Positions 45,509-57,335 of a stretch of 64,000 nucleotides of DNA are shown piece after piece; the first letter of the stretch is position 1, and every line of letters starts with the position of its first letter. The position numbers and the translations under genes were made by a program. A model generated the notes under the pieces. The model saw only the letters and a list, made by a program, of their open reading frames with translations. It searched no databases and was not told the DNA's origin. Origin of the DNA: Uranotaenia lowii (taxonomy: Eukaryota; Arthropoda; Insecta; Diptera; Culicidae); assembly GCF_029784155.1 (NCBI RefSeq), contig NC_073691.1, positions 144,882,332-144,946,331 of the forward strand, read 5' to 3'.

Positions 45509-46849
45509 CCACCCTAAGTAAGAAAAAGGCTCAGCAGATACATCGCCATGCTGGTAGCATTAACGGCCAACAATGCGCGCCAAAATACATCGGGTATCAT
45601 CGGCACCGAAGATGATTCTAGGCAGGGTCGAGCGAAAGTAGGTCCTTGGTTCGACCTCTTTTCCCGACCAGCCATCCTAGAGTAAGGATCACAAGTAAGC
45701 GGCCAGAGTGGCCTGTGTTAGAAGCCCAGAATAGGCAGAGTCCGAGACCTGATTGGTCAGTTAGTGTATTGTGTCAGAAGCCCACTTAGATTTATAAGAA
45801 TAGTGAAGTAAGAAATACAGTCCACTTTGTAATGTTGTGAATGATTGAGTTTAGTTAATTGTTATCGAGAAATTTCTTATGCTATCGCTGAAGCCGTCAG
45901 GGGCAATCCTGAACAAGAACTGTTACAGAGCGTTATGCCAGAGCGTAGATGAAGTGAGTAGAGTACATGAAGCTCTGTGAAGTAGTTCCACCTCCCCGTG
46001 GTGCAGAGTGGAAACGTATCTGCAGACTTGTCACCTTTAAACGTACGGCCAAGAGAACTACACGTCACACTTGGTGCAGCCAGACCGCCGACGAGCTGCG
46101 TGCCGAGTGTGGCACAAACGTGGTGCGAGTGGGTGCCTTGGTACCGGTGCTCAGTCCCAAGAGGAAGGGGTCGCAACGCGTATCGATTAGTCGCGACCCC
46201 GATATGCGGGGTGACCAAGTGTTCGGGTGGGTGTTGATCGAATTCGCGCTTCGGGTGGTCCTAGCCCCGATTCAAGGATATGATTAACTCACGACGGGCA
46301 GCGGGCCTTGAGCCGTAAACATGTGGCGCCCAGTGGATGGGCCTCAGACTGAGTCTCGAAGAGTCGAGGCGGAGAACAAGTTAAGTGTGTGAGTATCTCC
46401 AGATTCAAGGAGAAGCGATTTGATCTCGTCTCGAATTGGGTCAAGAGACGAATCGATAGAGGGACCTCGAGACACGAGGAGAGGCGGAGGTCCTTAAGCC
46501 TCAAATTGTGACAAGAGGCTGAATGTGGGCCTCGAGTCACGTCACGAGTAGCGGCAAACGAATTTTCAACCCGTGAGTTGCGAGTCGTGACAGTAGAGGG
46601 GGAGTACTACGAAAAATGAGTATTGCAGTGGAGCGCTTTGCGCGAGTATGGTCTTCCATCATCTGTTCAGCCTTCGTTGCAGGTCCGGATGGGAATTATG
46701 ACCAGAGACCCCAGGTGGACTTTATGGTGTAGGGGTACATAGTATCATGAGTCACCAATTACACCCAGAGTAGCAAACTGGAAGGCCTCGGAATGCAATC
46801 CGAAAAAAAGGATTTATCACCTGAGTGATCAACTAATAAAAAAATAGCG
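45509..46849 (+). mobile_element. 3' part of another LINE (UTR-like), A-tailed, inside the R1 copy
   Basis: No long ORF is present. The segment from about 46020 to 46849 is repeated, inverted, at 63128-64000; shared words include ttcgttgcaggtccggatgg, agtatcatgagtc and gtgatcaactaat. Both copies end in an A-run after gatcaactaata (46836-46847 here; T-run at 63130 there), which fixes the 3' end and orientation. The sequence separates the R1 endonuclease from its RT, so it is read as an insertion. The left limit is approximate and no target duplication was found. An R1-type 3' UTR is my best guess. Confidence 0.65.
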
Positions 46850-46879
46850 TAAATGTGAATCCATAGGTTCAAATCTATA

Positions 46880-48225
46880 CAGTTGCACTGGCGAGATTCG
46901 GTAGCCCAAGGTCGCTGAACGAAAAGCGTCCGGAAGAACTGAAAGATATCGTTGTACATATTTTCCCGCAGCATGGCCCGACGCAGTTTCAACCTACCTC
47001 ATACAACGCGCCCACGACATCGAGTCAGTAATGAACGAGGAACTAGTGGCTATCGCTAAGAAACTTGCAGTGAATAAGGCCCCTGGTCCGGACGGAATCC
47101 CAAATTCAGTGCTGAAGGTGGAGGTGCTGACCATTCCGGATACATTCAGAGTGGTGCTGCAATAGTGTCTCGAAGAGGGATCTTTTCCCAATCCGTGGAA
47201 AACGGCGAAATTAGTGCTACTACCGAAACCTGGGAAACCTCCAGGGTACCATCATCGTACAGACCGTTATGTCTACAGGACACCCTTGGTTAGCTACTGG
47301 AAAGGATAATATTCAACAGACTTATCATCTACACAGAAGGCGAAAGAGGACTGTCGGACAGACAGTTCGGTTTTTGGAAAGGGAGATCTACGGTGGACAC
47401 CATCCGAATGGTAACAGAGTACGCGAAGCGCGCAATGCCTTCAACAATGCCAGCTTGGAAGCAATTATCAAAGTGCTTCACAGGATGCGTGTTCCCAATA
47501 CTCTCTGCAGGATAATAGGAAACTCCTTCGAAAATCGAGTCCTGACGTACGAAACCGAAACTGGGCTACAATCTAACAACGGGTGTTTCACAGGGTTCCA
47601 TACTAGGACCTGTGCTTTGGAATGCCATGTATAATTAGGTGTTTACGCTGAAACTACCAGCAGGCGTGCAGATAGTCGGATCGGCATCTGGATGGAGGGA
47701 GTTAAGCATCAGATAGCTCACCATATAACAGAAATTCTGCTCGTGACCAACAAAAGAGTTGTGCCGCACATGGAGATTACTGTTGGAGGACTCACGACAT
47801 CTTCGAAACAGCAGCTGAATTACCTTGGAGTAATGGTCGACAATCGCTTAAATTTTGGTGCGCATGTCTGTGCGCAAATACTGTTGTGAAAGTGCATCAA
47901 TAGTCATCGATTCATTGGTCTGGATTATGCCAAACTGTCATGGTCCAAAGAGTAGCAAGAGACGTCTCCTTGCGAGCGTAGCACTGTCGAAACTACGATA
48001 CGGAGAACAGCCTGGAGCTCCATCCAAATTACGCAGCACACATCGGCTGATAGCCATGCGAGTTTCCTGTGCATACAGGACCATATCAGCAGATGCAGCT
48101 TTTGTCATCGCGGGCATGATTTCCATCGGCATAACTCTGGGGGAGGATATGGAGTGTTACGAAGCAAGAGATGTTAGAGGAGTGCGAAAAGTTCAACGAG
48201 CAGCGTCAATGCTCAAGTGGCAGGA
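46880..48225 (+). pseudogene. R1-clade LINE ORF2, reverse transcriptase part
   Basis: Frames read FPQHGPTQFQPTSY (about 46962), AIAKKLAVNKAPGPDGIPNS (about 47050-47110), SFPNPWKTAKLVLLPKPGKP (about 47180-47240), and RQFGFWKGRSTVDTIRM (about 47360-47410). Then come VFTLKLPAGVQIVGSA (about 47640-47690) and LNYLGVMVDNRLNFGAHV (about 47817-47870). The C-terminal part is LLASVALSKLRYGEQPGAPS, SADAAFVIAGMISIGITLGE and QRAASMLKWQEQ (to 48225). In R1 proteins the catalytic FADD follows the VQIVG block; here it is missing and the sequence jumps to a later segment. Several frameshifts are present. Likely the continuation of the ORF1/endonuclease pieces upstream. Confidence 0.8.
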
Positions 48226-49827
48226 GCAAAATTATGATTCCCGGAAAACGGGTATTCCCGACTTTTTCACATTCTCGGGAAATCTCTGGATCGGACGTTC
48301 TTATCAGCATGATTATGAGCATTCAGAAGAATTTTAATTTCTAGCCAAGTGGCATAAATCGAGCGGTCTCCAGGGTACTTAAGCGATCTCCAATTGATTC
48401 TAAACCTGCCATCACTGTTTCCTGCTCCACCTGTACCACAAAACATGGGCACAAATTATTTTTTTTTCGTTTGCAATTTTGTTTTCCATTCTCAGTGGCT
48501 ACTCTCAATACGGGGTTGATTTGAAGCAACAGCAAAGTTGGCCGGAGTGGGAGCAATGCGTGTGTGCAACTTCTAAATAGGATCAGCAATCAATATTAGA
48601 ATGCAATCCGTACAGAATGAAGCACTTGCAAAGGAAGTTTTAGCGAAACGGGGTAGCAGCACACAAAAAATGCTCCGAGTTAAACCATTCATAAAATAAA
48701 GCTCCATACGTGCACTCGATGCGATGGAAATAACGAAAAAAAAAACATCTGGATCGGATGGCAGCAAGTCAATCGAGAATCAGAATTCCCTTTGCCATAA
48801 ACCTTCCAGCTACAGGCAGATAAGTACCCACCTCTGTGAGTGAATCGGTCATTAAATAATTCGCGTTAGCGAGTCTCGAAGGGGCGCTCGAAAAGATATT
48901 AGTTGGGTGAAAATACTGATAGTGTATATTCTAACATTTCGTAATATTATTTGGGGAGAATGGAAAGACTTATCTCATCTTTCGACAGTTTTTCAAAAAA
49001 GGACAAATTTCTTAAATGATAAAAAACAAAATGCATATTTGGACTCAGTACCCCCATATAAGTTAAAATCAGGTCTAAGATTCTTTGCACCAAGGAAAAA
49101 AAATCCGGATTTTGATGACTTGTATTTTTTGCAAACATTAAGGAACGTTTATCTCAGAAACAACAGACATTAGTACAGGGTTAGTATGGACTTCAATTGC
49201 GTACGCCAATATAGTTTGGCAGCCTTACTTCAACGTCCACAACAAGATTTTAGAAAAAGTTTCTCAAATACGCGTGTGTAGAATTTTTTGTAAAGATATT
49301 GGTCCCTCATTGGATCCTTCTACCCTAGCCATGAAATCGAAGAGGGATGTTTTCGTTTGCGACATCGAAGCGCATGCATGGAAACTGTGAATAAACAACA
49401 AACAAAACCTACAGCAAAAAAAAAACAAATCAACGAGAGCAATAGAATGGAAATAATCCGAGCTGCACATTGCAAAGGAGAAAGCAGTAATCCATATGAA
49501 AAGCATCAAATTCAATAAAAGATTTTCCATACCTACTGTTTCCGGATGGGTTGAAAAAAAAACCAAAGTCGAGTGCCATAGGAGAAGTTTTGCCCTGTTG
49601 ATGATTTTTATTAAATTTTGAAAAGCTCATTTCGTTTGTCAATGCATGCAATTCTCTTTTAATGATTACTGATGAGAATAAAGAAATTCAATATGCCTTT
49701 TTATAACAGCTTAAATGCATTTAGAATTCCAACAATTTTTTCAAATTCTCACTCTGGAATTTGAACCAGAAATAAAAATATTAAATCAAAATTCAAAATA
49801 TAAAGCTAAACTCGGAATGTTATACCT
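48226..49827. other. Unassigned DNA
   Basis: A fragment ccgggaaaacgggtattcccg (48240-48260 region) followed by ttctcgggaaatctctggat resembles a short interspersed motif. The rest is AT-rich with short ORFs on both strands and no family resemblance. The satellite begins at about 49828. Confidence 0.35.
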
Positions 49828-52800
49828 GAAATCTGAATCTGAAATCTGAATCTGAAATCTGAATCTGAAATCTGAATCTGAAATCTGAATCTGAAATCTA
49901 AATCTGAAATCTGAATCTGAATCTAAAATCTGAATCTGAAATCTGAGTCTAAAATCTTAATCAGAAATCTGAATCTGAAATCTGAATCTGAAATCTGAAT
50001 CAGAAATCTGAATCTGAAATCTGAATCTGAAAACTGAATCTGAAATCTGAAATCTGAATCTGAAATCTGAAATCTGAAATCTGAAATCTGAATCTGAAAT
50101 CTGAATCTGAAATCTGAATCTGAAATCTGAATCTGAAATCTGAATCTGAAATCTGAATCTGAAATCTGAATCTGAAATCTGAATCTGAAATCTGAATCTG
50201 AAATCTGAATCTGAAATCTGAATCTGAAATCTGAATCTGAAATCTGAATCTGAAATCTGAATCTGAAATCTGAATCTGAAATCTGAATCTTAAATCTGAA
50301 TCTGAAATCTGAATCTGAAATCTAAATCTGAAATCTGAATCTGAATCTTAAATCTGAATCTAAAATCTGAATCTGAAATCTGAATCTGAAATCTGAATCT
50401 GAAATCTGAATCTGAAATCTGAATCTGAAATCTGAATCTGAAATCTGAATCTGAAATCTGAATCTGAAATCTGAATCTGAAATCTGAATCTGAAATCTGA
50501 ATCTGAATATGAAATCTGAAATCTGAAATCTGAATCTGAAATCTGAAATCTGAATCTGAAATCTGAATCTGAAATCTGAATCTGAAATCTGAATCTGAAA
50601 TCTGAATCTGAAATCTGAATCTGAAATCTGAATCTGAAATCTGAATCTGAAATCTGAATCTGAAATCTGAATCTGAAATCTGAATCTGAAATCTGAATCT
50701 GAAATCTGAATCTGAAATCTGAATCTGAAATCTGAATCTGAAATCTGAATCTGAAATCTGAATCTGAAATCTGAATCTGAAATCTGAATCTGAAATCTGA
50801 ATATGAAATCTGAATCTGAAATCTGAATCTGAAATCTGAATCTGAAATCTGAATCTGAAATCTGAATCTGAAATCTGAATCTGAAATCTGAATCTGAAAT
50901 CTGAATCTGAAATCTGAATCTGAAATCTGAATCTGAAATCTGAATCTGAAATCTGAATCTGAAATCTGAATCTGAAATCTGAATCTGAAATCTGAATCTG
51001 AAATCTGAATCTGAAATCTGAATCTGAAATCTGAATCTGAAATCTGAATCTGAAATCTGAATCTGAAATCTGAATCTGAAATCTGAATCTGAAATCTGAA
51101 TCTGAAATCTGAATCTGAAATCTGAATCTGAAATCTGAATCTGAAATCTGAATCTGAAATCTGAATCTGAAATCTGAATCTGAAATCTGAATCTGAAATC
51201 TGAATCTGAAATCTGAATCTGAAATCTGAATCTGAAATCTGAATCTGAAATCTGAATCTGAAATCTGAATCTGAAATCTGAATCTGAAATCTGAATCTGA
51301 AATCTGAATCTGAAATCTGAATCTGAAATCTGAATCTGAAATCTGAATCTGAAATCTGAATCTGAAATCTGAATCTGAAATCTGAATCTGAAATCTGAAT
51401 CTGAAATCTGAATCTGAAATCTGAATCTGGAATCTGAATCTGAAATCTGAATCTGAAATCTGAATCTGAAATCTGAATCTGAAATCTGAATCAGAAATCT
51501 GAATCTGAAATCTGAATCTGAAATCTGAATCTGAAATCTGAATCTGAAATCTGAATCTGAAATCTGAATCTGAAATCTGAATCTGAAATCTGAATCTGAA
51601 ATCTGAATCTGAAATCTGAATCTGAAATCTGAATCTGAAATCTGAATCTGAAATCTGAATCTGAAATCTGAATCTGAAATCTGAATCTGAAATCTGAATC
51701 TGAAATCTGAATCTGAAATCTGAATCTGAAATCTGAATCTGAAATCTGAATCTGAAATCTGAATCTGAAATCTGAATCTGAAATCTGAATCTGAAATCTG
51801 AATCTGAAATCTGAATCTGAAATCTGAATCTGAAATCTGAATCTGAAATCTGAATCTGAAATCGGAATCCGAAATCTAAAATCTGAAATCTGAATCTGAA
51901 ATCTGAATCTGAAATCTGAATCTGAAATCTGAATCTGAAATCTGAATCTGAAATCTGAATCTGAAATCTGAATCTGAAATCTGAATCTGAAATCTGAATC
52001 TGAAATCTGAATCTGAAATCTGAATCTGAAATCTGAATCTGAAATCTTAATCTGAAATCTGAATCTGAAATCTGAAATCTGAATCTGAAATCTGAATCTG
52101 AAATCTGAATCTGAAATCTGAATCTGAAATCTGAAATCTGAATCTGAAATCTGAATCTGAAATCTGAATCTGAAATCTGAATCTGAAATCTGAATCTGAA
52201 ATCTGAATCTGAAATCTGAATCTGAAATCTGAATCTGAAATCTGAATCTGAAATCTGAATCTGAAATCTGAATCTGAAATCTGAATCTGAAATCTGAATC
52301 TTAAATCTGAATCTGAAATCTGAATCTGTAATCTGAATCTGAAATCTGAATCTGAAATCTGAATCTGAAATCTGAATCTGAAATCTGAATCTGAAATCTG
52401 AATCTGAAATCTGAATCTGAAATCTGAATCTGAAATCTGAATCTGAAATCTGAATCTGAAATCTGAATCTGAAATCTGAATCTGAAATCTGAATCTGAAA
52501 TCTGAATCGGAAATCTGAATCGGAAATCTGAATCTGAAATCTGAATCTGAAATCTGAATCTGAAATCTGAATCTGAAATCTGAATCTGAAATCTGAATCT
52601 GAAATCTGAATCTGAAATCTGAATCTGAAATCTGAATCTGAAATCTGAATCTGAAATCTGAATCTGAAATCTGAATCTGAAATCTGAATCTGAAATCTGA
52701 ATCTGAAATCTGAATCTGAAATCTGAATCTGAAATCTGAATCTGAAATCTGAATCTGAAATCTGAATCTGAAATCTGAATCTGAAATCTGAATCTGAAAT

Positions 52801-53716
52801 CTGAATCTGAAATCTGAATCTGAAATCTGAATCTGAAATCTGAATCTGAAATCTGAATCTGAAATCTGAATCTGAAATCTGAATCTGAAATCTGAATCTG
52901 AAATCTGAATCTGAAATCTGAATCTGAAATCTGAATCTGAAATCTGAATCTGAAATCTGAATCTGAAATCTGAATCTGAAATCTGAATCTGAAATCTGAA
53001 TCTGAAATCTGAATCTGAAATCTGAATCTGAAATCTGAATCTGAAATCTGAATCTGAAATCTGAATCTGAAATCGGAATCCGAAATCTGAATCTGAAATC
53101 TGAATCTGAATTCTGAATCTGAAATCTGAATCTGAAATCGGAATTTGAAATCTGAATCTGAAATCTGAATCTGAAATCTGAATCTGAAATCTGAATCTGA
53201 AATCTGAATCTGAAATCTGAATCTGAAATCTGAATCTGAAATCTGAATCTGAAATCTGAATCTGAAATCTGAATCTGAAATCTGAATCTGAAATCTGAAT
53301 CTGAAATCTGAATCTGAAATCTGAATCTGAAATCTGAATCTGAAATCTGAATCTGAAATCTGAATCTGAAATCTGAATCTGAAATCTGAATCTGAAATCT
53401 GAATCTGAAATCTGAATCTGAAATCTGAATCTGAAATCTGAATCTGAAATCTGAATCTGAAATCTGAATCTGAAATCTGAATCTGAAATCTGAATCTGAA
53501 ATCTGAATCTGAAATCTGAATCTGAAATCTGAATCTGAAATCTGAATCTGAATCTGAAATCTGAATCTGAAATCTGAATCTGAAATCTGAATCTGAAATC
53601 TGAATCTGAAATCTGAATCTGAAATCTGAATCTGAAATCTGAATCTGAAATCTGAATCTGAAATCTGAATCTGAAATCTGAATCTGGAATCGGAATCTGG
53701 AATCTGAAGACTGAAT
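49828..53716. repeat. 13-bp satellite array (GAATCTGAAATCT)n, about 3.9 kb
   Basis: About 300 tandem copies of the 13-bp unit GAATCTGAAATCT, itself a 6-mer (GAATCT) joined to a 7-mer (GAAATCT). Variation is mostly single-base (gaatcaga, aaatcgga, ctaaatctg) or loss/gain of a 6- or 7-mer (for example at 49920, 50064-50085 and 50500-50545). The most uniform stretch is about 50540-53040; the left edge is the most diverged. Since 13 is not a multiple of 3 and the minus strand has no stop in the unit, long minus-strand ORFs appear (up to 1175 codons, period 13 residues, RFQIQISDSDF). I do not regard them as genes. Confidence 0.97.
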
Positions 53717-55229
53717 ACTGAATTTGAATTCTGTTGCTTAACAATAGAGAAATACTTTCTCTTTGATTTTTTTATGTCTTCTGGGGTGAAGGTATAAATA
53801 ATGTAAATTTTCCACATATTAATTTATTTTTTGAAAAAAAAAATTATTCGAGCTGCATTGACCAATTTCCTACCGTTAATGTAAGGATTATTTCTCAATT
53901 CTGATTAAATAAAATTTCAGGCTAGTAAAAAATTACTTTCCTGCCAACTAATGCTGCCAGATTGCATTCCCGGTGCTTTCTTTTTTGTTCTTGTTCAACC
54001 GATTTTTCCCCGGTCATCTTCTCAGCTCTAGCAGAACCAATTTTTCCGTCGGGTTTCGTGCAGGGTCTCTGGAACCGGAGTGCGGTGCAGCTAGCACTCC
54101 GACTGGCCATAATTAATATTCACAACGAGTAACTCCCTCAATTTTTCATCGTTTTCCCACCAGGCAAGATTCAGCTGGTCCTTTTCCTTGCCACCTCCTT
54201 CAATACAGTCCCTGGAGCAACGTCGGAGGTCTGGCCGGGGTCGTTATTGCAGAAAATGCTAATATTAATATAGTTTTTTATACCCCGCCCTCCCCCATTC
54301 CAGATCAGACAGAAGCGAAGCCCATCATTTGAGCAGCAGCTCCTGAAAAAAAAAAACAGGAAACTCGATGCCAAGTCAAGAAAAAAAATTGGTGGCCTGT
54401 ACGGTGGAACCTGCACTTTGTTAGTGCTTCTGGAGTAAATGGAAACGCACAGTTTTCCTTCGACGGAAAAATCTCCATAAAATAGGATATCTTTTGGGGG
54501 AGCGAGAAACGGGAAAATCTTCCTCCTTTGGCAGGCCCCCAAAGTGCATCTCCAGCAAGTTTTTTCCTCTCTTTACGAAGCTTCTGGTCCCTGAAAATCG
54601 TGCGTCCTACCGAAAGGAAGTCTCCCTTTGGACGGACACAAAACCGGAGACGCAGCGCTCGTGTTGGCGAAAAAAAAAATGGATCGATTCCCATCGTTTC
54701 CGATTGACGCACGCCCAGCTAGAAGAACTTGGCAGGGCGCGAAAGTCGGGAAACAGGACGTAACCGCATGGCTGATGCATATCCTTGCACACTGACCGAC
54801 ACCGGGACCTTCCACTGCCGGATGATGTCCAACCAAACAAGACGGTGTGTTTTTCTCCGGTGTTCTGGCTGAATTTCCCGGAGGCTGACACTGCTGGTTT
54901 TGCCATTCCGGGAAGGTCCGGTGAAATCCTCCCTCTTTTCTTCCAGGGTTCCGGACCGGGCCAGCGATGTAATTTACTATTTTGTCTTGTGGCTTGTAGT
55001 GGTTTTTTATTCGAAGCAGCTCTGCCATAGACGACGAAATGTTTTTCTTTTTTCAGATTTTTCAGACTACGTACTGTCATCAATGAGCGAGCAGGTTAAT
55101 CTTTGTAGAAATTGGAGGAAAACAATTGGAAAAATACAATTTTAAGTAAATTGTATACCTTAGAGTGTGTTTTCGATAAACATGTTCTATCAGAGTTTCT
55201 TTTTTAATCACTTTCGCATAAAACACCTG
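53717..55229. other. Unassigned GC-balanced DNA, possibly single-copy host sequence
   Basis: From about 53930 to 55080 the base composition is close to even and several 80-160 codon ORFs overlap on both strands. None shows a domain I recognise, and the overlapping ORFs suggest composition rather than coding. No TIRs, LTRs or satellites were seen. This is the best candidate in the window for ordinary host DNA (intron, UTR or intergenic). Confidence 0.4.
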
Positions 55230-55417
55230 GTACCTTGAGACATGAGACCTTACACCTGAGACGAAACCTTTGAGACCTGATTGAAGACTAAGATTGAAGA
55301 CCTTAGATCTAAGATCTGAGAATTGAAACCTTAAAAATGAGAATGAGAGACCTGGGACATGGTACATGAGACGTGAGTCGTGAGATGTGAGACTAGAAAA
55401 GTAAGAGTAAAGACGTG
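55230..55417. repeat. Degenerate GAGACCT/GAGACGTGA short-period repeat
   Basis: Many diverged copies of words such as gagacctgag, gagacatg, gagacgtgag and agatctaag. It looks like a decayed satellite of about 7-10 bp period. The LTR element that follows inserted at its edge. Confidence 0.6.
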
Positions 55418-55497
55418 AGAACTGTAGGGGCGCGCCCTAACACACACAACTGTACATCGTGATTAAGCTTACCTGGTAAACATGGCATACCTTGGAG

Positions 55498-56468
55498 GAT
55501 TGTATCCCATTTACCCGAAAACCATTGCCCAGAATGAATTTTTCCCAGAATGACAAATACCCGAAATCAAACCCCAGAATGAACCATTTCCCAGAAAAAA
55601 ATTCCCCAGAATACACCATTTACCAGAAATTTTTTTCCCAGAATGGACCATTTCCCAGATTTTTTTTCCCCAGAATGGAACATTTACCAGAATGGCACAA
55701 ATCCCAGATTTTTTCCCCTAGTATTATTTGTTTTTTTTTTCTAATGAATTCTTGAATATTTCATATGATTCGAAATTAATTTTTTCAAAATGATTTTTTA
55801 AATGAAACTACGACTTTGAAATTGTCCAAATAAATTTATTTTAGAACCAATATTGTGCTTTGTTTATGGTTTGGGTACTTTAATTGATTTAATGCTTACT
55901 ATGGTCCTTTAAAAAACCGTTTTGGTATCCGACTCCTCACGCTGCGCGTTCGAACTTGAAAGACGTTTTGTCCTTCACGCTGTCGCGTGGCGGACGGGGC
56001 TAAGGGATCACCCCTAGCTTTCACGCAGAACTAGGAAGCCCCGGCAGACCTAGACCAATGTCTTAGGGCCGCCGCTTCCGACGGCGGGTCGGCGGCCTCC
56101 TCGGATTTGGGAGCTTCGGCGGCTTTGTGCCGCCTCAGCCCCTTCATCCTCGTTGGTTGCGGCCCTGCCGCAAAAGAATAAAGTTATGAAACCTCATTTT
56201 TTTTGTAACAATTCCTTTTTTTTAAATAATTTCTAGTAAGGATAAATGTTTTCAATTTTCTGGGAAATGGTCCTTCTGGCTAAAAAATTTCTGGTACATG
56301 GTTCATTCTGGTGAAAAAATTTCTGGGAAATGGTACATTCTGGCGAAAATTTTTCTGGGGAATGGTTCGTCTGGGGAAAAAAAATCTGGGGAATGGTTCT
56401 TTCTGGCGATTGGAATTCTGGGAATTTTTCATTCTGGGCAATGGTTTTCGGGTAAATGGAGTACAACC
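55498..56468. mobile_element. TIR element with subterminal CCCAGAATG arrays, 971 bp
   Basis: The left end GATTGTATCCCATTTACCCG and the right end (inverse) GGTTGTACTCCATTTACCCG are inverted repeats. CCTTGGAG flanks both sides (55490-55497 and 56469-56476), a perfect 8-bp duplication. Each end has about 220 bp of repeated CCAGAATG-accATTTcCCAGAA words, inverted between ends. The centre (55915-56175) is a GC-rich islet of different character. No transposase is visible. It entered the 5' LTR after that LTR was formed. Confidence 0.88.
55915..56175. other. GC-rich islet of unknown origin
   Basis: About 260 bp is strongly GC-rich within AT-rich surroundings, containing ggggctaagggatcacccct, gaagccccggcag and repeated cggcggc words (gcttccgacggcgggtcggc, gcttcggcggctttgtgccg). 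It starts after an A-run (aaaaaaccg, about 55910) and ends in gcaaaagaataaagtt. No ORF, tRNA box or rRNA similarity that I can confirm. It may be a captured sequence or a separate short element inside the TIR element. Confidence 0.55.
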
Positions 56469-56631
56469 CCTTGGAGAAAGAAGAACTGTCAGATGCGAGA
56501 GCGGGAAACAGGGGATTCGGATGAGGAACAGTAAAGCGACTGGACATGAGTGAACGGGTGTGAAAGAATATTGAGTTTTGATAACGATTCTAAGTTTAAG
56601 AATTAAATTGTTCTCGGGAAATCTCTACATC

Positions 56632-56645
56632 TGGAGACGAGGATA
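56632..56645 (+). promoter_or_regulatory. Candidate primer-binding site of the non-autonomous LTR element
   Basis: TGGAGACGAGGATA begins 2 bases after the 5' LTR. LTR elements usually start reverse transcription from a tRNA 3' end whose CCA pairs with such a TGG. Which tRNA would pair was not determined. Confidence 0.45.
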
Positions 56646-56779
56646 AAAAAAGGGTGACTAAGAAACAGGAAAAATAGAAATTCTTGAAGAAAATTGATGT
56701 TTTTCAAATGAATAAGTTAAATTCCAGTTCGATTTGGTGCGGCATCGGTGGTGATGACAAGAACTTTTATGAAAAAGGA

Positions 56780-57335
56780 TGCCTCTGAGGAGGATGAATG
56801 CAATTCTTCTGAGAAGGAATAGTTAAGTTCATCTGAGGAGGAAGCGTGAAGGTCCTCTGAGGAATAAGAGAGAAGTTCCTCTGAAGAGGAAGGGTGACTT
56901 ACCTTAATGGAAGAAGAATTCAAATCCTCCGAGGAGGATGAATTCGATTCCTTTGAGAAGGAATAATTCGATTCCTCTTATGAAGAAGAGTGAAGTTCTT
57001 CTGAGGAGGACGAGTGATTTTCCTTTCAGGAGGAAGGATTCAATTCCTCTGAGAAGGAGGAATTTTATTCCTTTGAGGAGGAATAATGCAACTACCTTGA
57101 AGAGAAGAGTTCAATTCCTTTGTGAAGGAATAATGCAACTTCTTTGAGGAGAAGTATTCAATTCCTTTGAGGAGGAATAATGCAACTTCTTTGAGGAGAA
57201 GAGTTCAATTCCTTTGAGAAGGAATAATGCAACTTCTTTGAGGAGAAGTATTCAATTCCTTTGAGGAGGAAAAAATGTAACTTCTATGAGGAGAAGAATT
57301 CAATTCCTTTGAGGAGGAATGATGCAACACGGATT
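56780..57335. repeat. GAGGA-type repeat block with a 47-bp tandem period
   Basis: 56780-57080 holds irregular copies of cctctgaggaggaa-type words. 57080-57335 becomes regular, alternating tgcaacttctttgaggagaa with ttcaattcctttgaggagga in a period of about 47 bp, roughly five copies. It lies in the internal region of the LTR element and takes the place where gag or pol would be expected. Stops in all frames argue against coding. Confidence 0.8.

Larger units (their letters stand above)
55423..56629 (+). repeat. 5' LTR of the non-autonomous element (interrupted)
   Basis: The LTR occupies 55423-55497 and 56477-56629, separated by the 55498-56468 insertion and its duplicated CCTTGGAG. It matches the 3' LTR at 58430-58657 with only a few differences (for example cacacacaac against catacacaac; ggacatgagtg against ggacgtgagtg). 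Confidence 0.92.

Noticed and set aside
45967..46287. Plus-strand ORFs of about 80-106 codons in the LINE tail
   Set aside because: The region is repeated at 63128-64000, where the corresponding frames are not preserved, so it behaves as UTR.
37296..53716. Possibility that either array is a CRISPR
   Set aside because: No repeat-spacer alternation, unit far too short, eukaryotic TE context and no cas genes.
50290..53817. Minus-strand ORFs of 1175 and 565 codons in the 13-bp satellite
   Set aside because: Open frames follow from the unit sequence and a length not divisible by three. The peptide is a 13-residue repeat without plausible function.
54305..55083. Overlapping ORFs of 135-158 codons on minus
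   Set aside because: They overlap each other and plus-strand ORFs, show no domain, and are explained by balanced base composition.
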